Of a stretch of 64,000 bases of DNA, positions 57,475 through 64,000 are shown piece after piece. Position 1 is the stretch's first letter. Each line of letters starts with the position of its first letter. The position numbers and the translations under genes are program-made. The DNA comes from Argentina anserina (taxonomy: Eukaryota > Streptophyta > Magnoliopsida > Rosales > Rosaceae): the NCBI RefSeq assembly GCF_933775445.1, contig NC_065874.1:6467001-6531000 (forward strand). The letters run 5' to 3'. Below the pieces are notes generated by a model. It did not search any database and was not told the origin of the DNA. It saw only the letters and a program-made list of their open reading frames with translations.

Positions 57475-58215
57475 TACATATTTGAAATCACATAATTTTT
57501 GTCATCAATCGTGCGTGGTCGAAACAAGGAAACTCATTTGGCAAAGTCCTGGTCAATGGGGGTTTTATTATGTGAAAACACATGTTTTTTGGTTAACCGT
57601 TGGTACGGACGGTCAAACCATGTTCAAAACAGACGAAATTTTTACAAGTTCCCTAAATATATATACTGATCACATCTACTGGTGTCGATTGACCATATTT
57701 CAAACTGGAGTTGTCGATCGCCGAAGTGTCCACTAATGTATCATAACCTTTATATTACGGTTATAATAAAACTATCACATTATGAAGCGACTATATGAAG
57801 GAAACTTATCGGAATTGATCGACACCATCCGATGTGATCAGTATATATATTTAGTGACATTTTTAAAATTTCATCCAATTCGGGTCTCGTTTGACCGTCG
57901 GAATTTCCAGTAAACCAAAAACAACACTAATATACCCTAAGGGAGGACCCATTACCAAGATGCAAATGAGAAAAGTTGTTTACATATTTGAAATCACATA
58001 ATTTTTGTCATCGATCGTGCGTGGTCGAAACAAGGAAACTCATTTGGCAAAGTCCCGGTCAATGAGGTTTTATTATGTGAAAACGTCTCTTTTTTGGTTA
58101 ATCGTTAGTATGGACGGTCAAACTATGTTCAAAATGGATGAAATTTTTACATGGTTCCTAAATATATATGTTGATCACATCTATTGGTGTCGATCGACAA
58201 TATTTTAAAACTAGA
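57475..58215. repeat. Two ~509-bp units of the dyad repeat superfamily
   Basis: ACATATTTGAAATCACATAA starts at about 57477 and again at about 57984. Each is followed by CGTGCGTGGTCGAAACAAGG, ACGGTCAAAC-ATGTTCAAA and the GATCACATCTA-TGGTGTCGAT block. Between them, at 57780-57960, lies the reverse-complement arm (GATCGACACCATCCGATGTG). These are the same building blocks as at 27.2-33.2 kb, 24 kb away. Confidence 0.8.
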
Positions 58216-58238
58216 ATGTTTTTACAAAAAATGTAAAA

Positions 58239-58410
58239 AAAAAAAAAAAACCGAACCGAACCGAACCGTTAGGTTCGGTTTTCAATTTTCCCTATTGAAA
58301 AACCGTGAATCGAACCGAACCTAACCAAACCGAAGTTCAATTTCAGTTTGATTTACGGTTTGACCCTAAAACCGAACCGTTTAAACCGAATGCCACCCCT
58401 ACAATATACA
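58239..58410. repeat. AACCG-rich repeat, likely MITE end
   Basis: GAACCGAACCGAACCG and its reverse complement TTAGGTTCGGTTTT form a compact foldback. It ends TGCCACCCCTA, a terminus common in plant hAT MITEs. A matching left terminus was not found. Confidence 0.5.
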
Positions 58411-59284
58411 TATGTTGCATTAAGTTCAAATAGTCTCACAAAAACTCTAGCACTCATTCAAAATTTAAGAGAGAATTTTCGGAACCAAGATTAAATCTAA
58501 ATCTACAAGTTAAAGTATGAAAAAAGTCCAGTATCTTGTATAAACAACATTGATATGTTGTCTAATATGTAAAGTTTTAAGTCAGATGTTTCTCCCTTGG
58601 CTAAACAATATATATGTGTAATTTAAAGTTCACAACACGTCTAAGAGGGAAAATATGCGATTGACTACTTTGAGAGAGTGAAACCAAAATATTGACACAA
58701 TGGTCAAACCTAATTTCTGAGCATTTTTAATTGAACCACATATAAGTATTGTCTGAAGACAAAATCCTGTTTTGGTCTTCAAATTGGTGAATTTTCTCAT
58801 TTTCACTTACAACACTTAATTGTTATATGAACGAAAAGCATGAAATATTAATTTTTATGACCCTTATAAAACGACATATAATTTTGTATGTGTTGCTTAG
58901 AAAAATGGGATAACATATTATTTCACAAATGTTGTCTAAGTACTATGGTATGATGCACTTTATCGCATAGTGGGCAATAACCACTCTCTAACAGAGTTTC
59001 TTTTTGTTGACGTTTGTTTTGTTTTACCACATTCCAATACAGTGAACAGATCCCTATGAATGATGTTGAGAAAAAGGCAGATGACGATATTTCATTAGTT
59101 GGATAGACCACCTCGCGCTGCCAAGTGGTTCTACCATATCATAGAAACATTTCTCAAATAGTAAATGATGCTTTACATGAGCTATTAGAGCAAAAATATG
59201 GTATTTTTCTTCTTCTCTAAAATAGAGATTATTATAATTTTACACTCTATTGATCCTACATGTTGCCGAAAAACCAAACTTTTA

Positions 59285-59760
59285 TTTTAGGAGAATGTAA
59301 TACGCATCAGAATAAGCATCATCTTTATTTATTGATAATGGAGCCTTTATATAGGCAATTACATCAAGTATTTTATAGAATCAGAGATTATATATTTTTA
59401 TCTAGACTAACATATACTAATTAAGACAAGACACACTATGAATATTACGGAGATAATTCTCTTACAATACTCGCCCTTGTATCGCGTTCCTAATGTGATA
59501 TAGTACAATGATGTTGTCTCAGTAAAAATCTTGCCAAGCAAAATAAAAACCTCTTCAGTAAAATAAAATCTTTGGTCGAAAGAGCAAAAAAGCACAACAC
59601 TAACTTTTGGTCGAAGGAGAAAAAAAAGCATAATGCACTAACTACATTTGAAGATAACATGTGGAATATACTCCCTTGAAGTGCAAAACAACTCTCTCTG
59701 ATCGGTAACTCGGAATTTAGAGATAGCGTATACGAACGCTCTTCACATTCTTCAAAAGTA
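59285..59760 (-). mobile_element. Copia 3' end remnant with LTR-like sequence
   Basis: 59290-59475 resembles an LTR (CTTTATTTATTGATAATGGAG, TATATAGGCAATTACATC, as in 48110-48155). 59500-59640 matches the interior next to the 3' LTR of the 48-kb element (AGTAAAAATCTTGCCAAGCA, GGTCGAA-GAGAAAAA). The rest of the element is absent. Confidence 0.6.
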
Positions 59761-60594
59761 GCAATGGGTCAATGATTTAAATATCAAAATTTGCCAAACA
59801 TTCTTAAATCATATATGTATATCCTGGCTATAGTTTGCAATGAAAATCATATTCACGCATGGTATGACTTTCATACACTTAAATAATTATATCTTCTTCA
59901 AAATAATAGTTATAAAAAAATCGTAAAAAGTTCTAGAAAGTAGACACTCGTGGTTTTCCAGTGATATATATGCTTCATAACTAATCATTATGCTCTTATG
60001 GAGGAGCAGTTTGACATATAAAATATATGGACGATAAACCGTTAACATAATTTGTTAACAACCATGCATATCGTTAGATTTGAAAACACAAACATGCGCA
60101 CCATTACAACCGAAAAAATTAATTTATCATTGGAAGCTTGGGACCGATCAATATATATCACAATTGAACCAAGTGCACATCCACAACTTATACCGAATCA
60201 CTGTTTTATACTTCCTTGAATGGTTCATTGACTTTCCGAACCCCATATTTTTCCAAATTGTAGGAGCAAGTAAATCAGGGTGTTAGGAATCCAATGCAGC
60301 CAGCTTCACAGCCAGAACCAGTTGGAAAGTATAGAATTGGCTAGAATATTCGCCAAAGGTCAGTGACCACTTATGTCGAGCAATTCACCATGTTTCAGGT
60401 CTCTAAATGCCCTCAAATGTTATGAGTAGGTAGCCTTAGACGTTAGGAATAAGTGGACGCAAGTAGAATCCCAATAAATCACCTAAAAGAAGACGAACCG
60501 GTCCTCAAAATGACTAGTCCGCAATATGAAAAACTTGAAATGTTAGTTTTTTTTTTTCAATTTTGTATCATTGTTTTGGGTGCTCCATAACATC

Positions 60595-61006
60595 TAAGGT
60601 TGAGCAAAAAGCCCGAAGAAGAAAAAAAACCCGGACCGGACCGACGGGCCCGTCCGGGCGGGCCGGGCTTTTTTCCGGGCTCGTGTGTTCTCATGTGATA
60701 AACGGGTCGGGCCGGTCTCGGGCCTTCAAATCCTTAAACAAAAAAAACCCGGAAACCCAGGACATTAGGTGTCATTATGTAATTGGCTTTCGTAAGTGAT
60801 CATAAACTTATAGAATAGATACAATGACACTAGAACATAACGAAAAACAGAGTTAGGCCCAGAAAACCCCCGTATGATACCGGTCCGGGTTTTACCCGGG
60901 TCCTGATTTTACCCGGGTCCTGATTTTTTAAGAACAAAGTCTGGCCCGTCATAACTGGGCCGGGCCTTGAAAAAAATAGCCCGGGTTGAACCCGCGCCCA
61001 GCCCTA
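60595..61006. mobile_element. 412-bp GC-rich hAT MITE with perfect 8-bp duplication
   Basis: It starts TAAGGTTGAGCAAAAAGCCC and ends GGGTTGAACCCGCGCCCAGC plus CCTA, imperfect inverted ends. ATAACATC flanks both sides (60587-60594 and 61007-61014). The inside is rich in GGGCCGGGC/CCCGGGT blocks, in strong contrast to AT-rich surroundings. It has no coding capacity. Confidence 0.85.
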
Positions 61007-61014
61007 ATAACATC

Positions 61015-64000
61015 TTAGTTCTATGACTTGAGTTTAACCAGGATATATGTATCACCATAATATGTTTTATATTCAAAGTAAATCATGATAAGCCAATTTA
61101 GGTTTTCATCTTATGTCTCAGTGTCTTTAGCATTGGAGGGTGCATGTCACTCCTAAACTTTGCTAAAGAGAATAAGTTTAAGTAATGAACATAGGTAATT
61201 AAAGATCATAAGGGGGCCTGAACATGAAGCACAAAAATCAAATTTTAGCCAAACTCAAGCTCGATCGACTGAAACGAGCTAAACTTTAACAACCTAATAT
61301 TCGGCTCAGCTCACCTCATTTACACCCCTAATTTAGACTCATTATTTATACAGATTACTGAAAATGGTTTTTTGAAACAAATCCATTGTCTTAAAAACCT
61401 TAGTTCTTCCCTCCTGTTTCTATTTCTTTTAACACTTGACAAATTTTTTTCCCCTCATTTCCCCCCTCACTAACACTTCACCCTACCTAGCAGCTTCCAT
61501 TTCAGACCAGATCTGAAACCCCCGAAAACAAAGTCAGCTCTCAAAAACCCCAACCTCTTTCTCTCAAAAACCCCTGTGAAAACCCAGTCAACCTCTTTCT
61601 CTCAATCACGCTCACAGTAAAAACTCAGTCATCATGAGAAGGTAGTCTCGATCGGAGCCTTCATTGTCGACACCGCTGCAGCCACCGTCGCTGTAAGCAA
61701 AATCTACGGCTTCGGCTTGTGAAGGAGTTCCTACGGCTTTGCTAAATAGGTATTGGGTTTGGGTTCAATTTGGGATTGGGTTTCAAATCTGAATCTGGAT
61801 CCAATTTTTGTTGTTCTTGCTGGGTTTATGTTTTATTATGTAGAACTTGCTGTGAATTGAAGGGAACCCAAATTTTGTATTCTGGGTTCAGCTTGTGTGG
61901 CTTGGTTTGAACATGAAGAACATGGGAGGATTTGGATTATTTGATAAAAACTGGATCTGCTAAGTTTGACCTCTATTCCATTTGTGTGTTAATGGATATA
62001 GCAAACTTTTATGGTTCTAGAAATAGCAAAAATTTCCATTTGTGTGTGAATTTGTTCATTTGGGTATATTTAGCATATTTTCGTGTGATTTGCATCCTCA
62101 CTGATCTCTAGCAATGGGGATATATATGTAGCATCATTTTTGAAGCACCACTAGTAATAGATGAGAAACTGGGACGTTCCAACTGATCACGCTTAAGTCA
62201 TATGTATATAACTTATTGTGATCAACGTTAACTTACTCACGCTTTACTTTGTTAATAAGTAGATTAAAATTGTAAATAGTGGAGAGTAAAAGGTTCTCTT
62301 GATCAAGTTTAAACATGAAATAATAATATATCCAAAAGAGAAAAGATTGCAAAAGAAAAAAATTATGTACCTTGCGATTAGACATGTTTCTGAGTATGAA
62401 AATCAAGGCTGATATGTGAGTTAGGACTGAAATTCAATCCAATTTGTTATTCAAAACGCTTCTCCCCTTTCTTCTTCTTCAATTCTTTCTGTTCTTTCCA
62501 AATATTTCTTCAATCAACTCACAAAGACATATGCAAGAAGTACTATAGACACTTACCTTCTTCGCTTACTTTGAAACAAGAATACAAATTTTTCTAAAGA
62601 TTCTAATCAAAGTCTATTTTCATCTTTTGAAAGAAAATATGAAACTTTGTTTGAAATGGCCGAAATACTTCGATGAAGAGAATATATATAATCAAGTGAG
62701 TAAAGTAAATATAAAACAAGGTCAAAAATTAAGAATGTAAAATTTATGACATAAAGTTAAATTAAACTAAATTTTAGCTTACTGTTTGAAATTCAAATTG
62801 ATATAAAGATTGAGTAACATACAAAATATAGATTCTACAATTTGAAAGGAAAATCAGTAATATGAAAAATAGAAAACACTAATATTATAGACATACGCTC
62901 CATATAGTAGGTTTTCTTACATAGAGTGAGTGTAAAATGTAGGAAAAATATGCATGAGTTTATTTTAAAAGAGACTTACCAATAATAGGTTTATATCTAA
63001 TTTTCTCAAAATGTAAAGCTTACATGAAATGAAATGATCAAACTAATTGGTACATGTTTGTACTCAAACAAGAGCATCTTATTTATGCTCACTAGATTTA
63101 GAACTAGCAGAAGCAAAAGCATTGTTTGGTGATGAAACCGTACAAAATGACGCAAGCAAGAAAGCAAGCTTTACCGTAAAAATATGATGTTGTCATGATT
63201 CTCATGTTTTTTTTTTAAATGTGTTTTATGTATAAATCGTTCAATTACTTCTGGTTGTATTTTTTAGTATTCTACATTGGTTGCATGAGCAAATGAGCTA
63301 TGGTCATGCAGTCGTATAGTTCAGTGTTGAACTTTCCCTACTGCGTTTGATTTCATATTATAGGCCCAGTTAGGCACATATGTGCTGTGAACATACTTGC
63401 TTTTGAATATGCTGCGAGAAATCAGCTGAGGTGTTTGGTAAACTGTTTTGAAATTATTGTGAGACCAAAAAATAATTTTAAATGTTTGATAAGTTATAAG
63501 TAAAAAGTGTTTGAGTGGTATAAATTACTAAAATGATTATTAATGGACAATCACCTCCATTAATTTTTAACATATGTTGGCAAACTTGAGTTTTTAGTAA
63601 ATTCTTACATAAAACTCTATAATTATATAAAATAAATTCTCACCCTAATTAAAGAGAATCACCACACAAAATATAGAGTCAATTCAATAAGTTCATACGA
63701 CATACGTTTTCTGGATTTATTAGTATTTTTTTTAGGTTCTATAAATCTATTGATTGTTGTAATATATGTATAGAGAGAGAGAATCAGATCAATTGATTTT
63801 TATTTTATTTTGTTGAAATGTTTACCGGTATGATCACATGGTTTCTGCAAAAGCGGAAATGAAAAGCTAGTCCTGAGTAGCTTTTAAAATTCTGCTGTGG
63901 GCGGAAGCGCTTGTGGTCAAAAGTAGATATCGGAGAGGTTACCAAACACCTTGGAGTTTCATCAACAACACTTTTGGACCAAAAACAGAGTCCAAAAATA
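61015..64000. other. AT-rich intergenic end of window
   Basis: No gene recognised. A CT-rich, leader-like stretch with AACCTCTTTCTCTCAA repeated occurs at 61540-61620. The ATG at 61634 is followed two codons later by a stop, so it does not open a frame. About 63120-63240 repeats 47930-48040 (GTTTGGTGATGAAAC, AAAATGACGCAAGC), and GTATAGTTCAGTGTTGAA at about 63315 matches about 46945. Confidence 0.5.

Noticed and set aside
61634..61760. Start of a new gene after a CT-rich leader
   Set aside because: The ATG is followed two codons later by a stop, and no protein similarity is visible in any frame downstream.

Overview
The window is plant nuclear DNA, most likely from a dicot. It has AT-rich GT-AG introns, plant-type cyclic-nucleotide-gated channel (CNGC) genes, Ty1-copia and hAT elements, and gene remnants resembling GH3, universal stress protein, KH and EXO84C families. 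A rosid such as a Rosaceae member is a guess; nothing in the window proves the species. Exon structures below were assembled by hand from reading frames, splice sites and CNGC family similarity. No transcript or database search was available.

Positions 1-25.7 kb hold two tandem CNGC-like genes on the + strand, each preceded by a copy of the same ~0.6 kb promoter/leader. Gene A (2469-7068, seven exons, ~814 aa) has a channel-like core and one divergent cyclic-nucleotide-binding domain (CNBD). It then runs in frame into a last exon coding for an RNase H-like domain, most of whose catalytic acids are gone. Gene B (8845-25588, 16 exons, ~1,760 aa) has the same channel-like core followed by six successive C-linker + CNBD modules. 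Each module is an exon pair with phase-0 borders, so the frame stays open throughout. Only the first CNBD keeps the arginine expected in the phosphate-binding cassette, and no IQ motif follows. These genes are the most unusual content of the window. Gene B introns carry two oppositely oriented solo LTRs, a LINE fragment and several MITEs.

Positions 25.7-33.4 kb hold an apparent EXO84C fragment and then a satellite-like region. Units of ~500 bp have internal dyad symmetry: one diverged array at 27.2-28.7 kb, seven more regular units at 28.9-32.4 kb with long G runs, and a related palindrome to 33.2 kb. Two more units of this superfamily lie at 57.5-58.2 kb.

Positions 33.6-37.2 kb contain three unrelated gene remnants on the - strand in the same orientation (USP-like, KH-like and GH3 acyl-acid-amido synthetase), suggesting a gene-capturing transposon. 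A 478-bp element with a 9-bp target duplication follows.

Positions 38.2-46.9 kb are a nested composite. A copia-type element with LTRs, primer-binding site, gag and polypurine tract, but no recognisable pol, is interrupted by a solo LTR and two hAT-like elements. Positions 48.1-55.1 kb are a full-length but decayed Ty1-copia element on the - strand. The remaining 55-64 kb is AT-rich with a copia remnant, an AACCG-rich repeat and a hAT MITE with a perfect 8-bp target duplication. I see no convincing host gene there.
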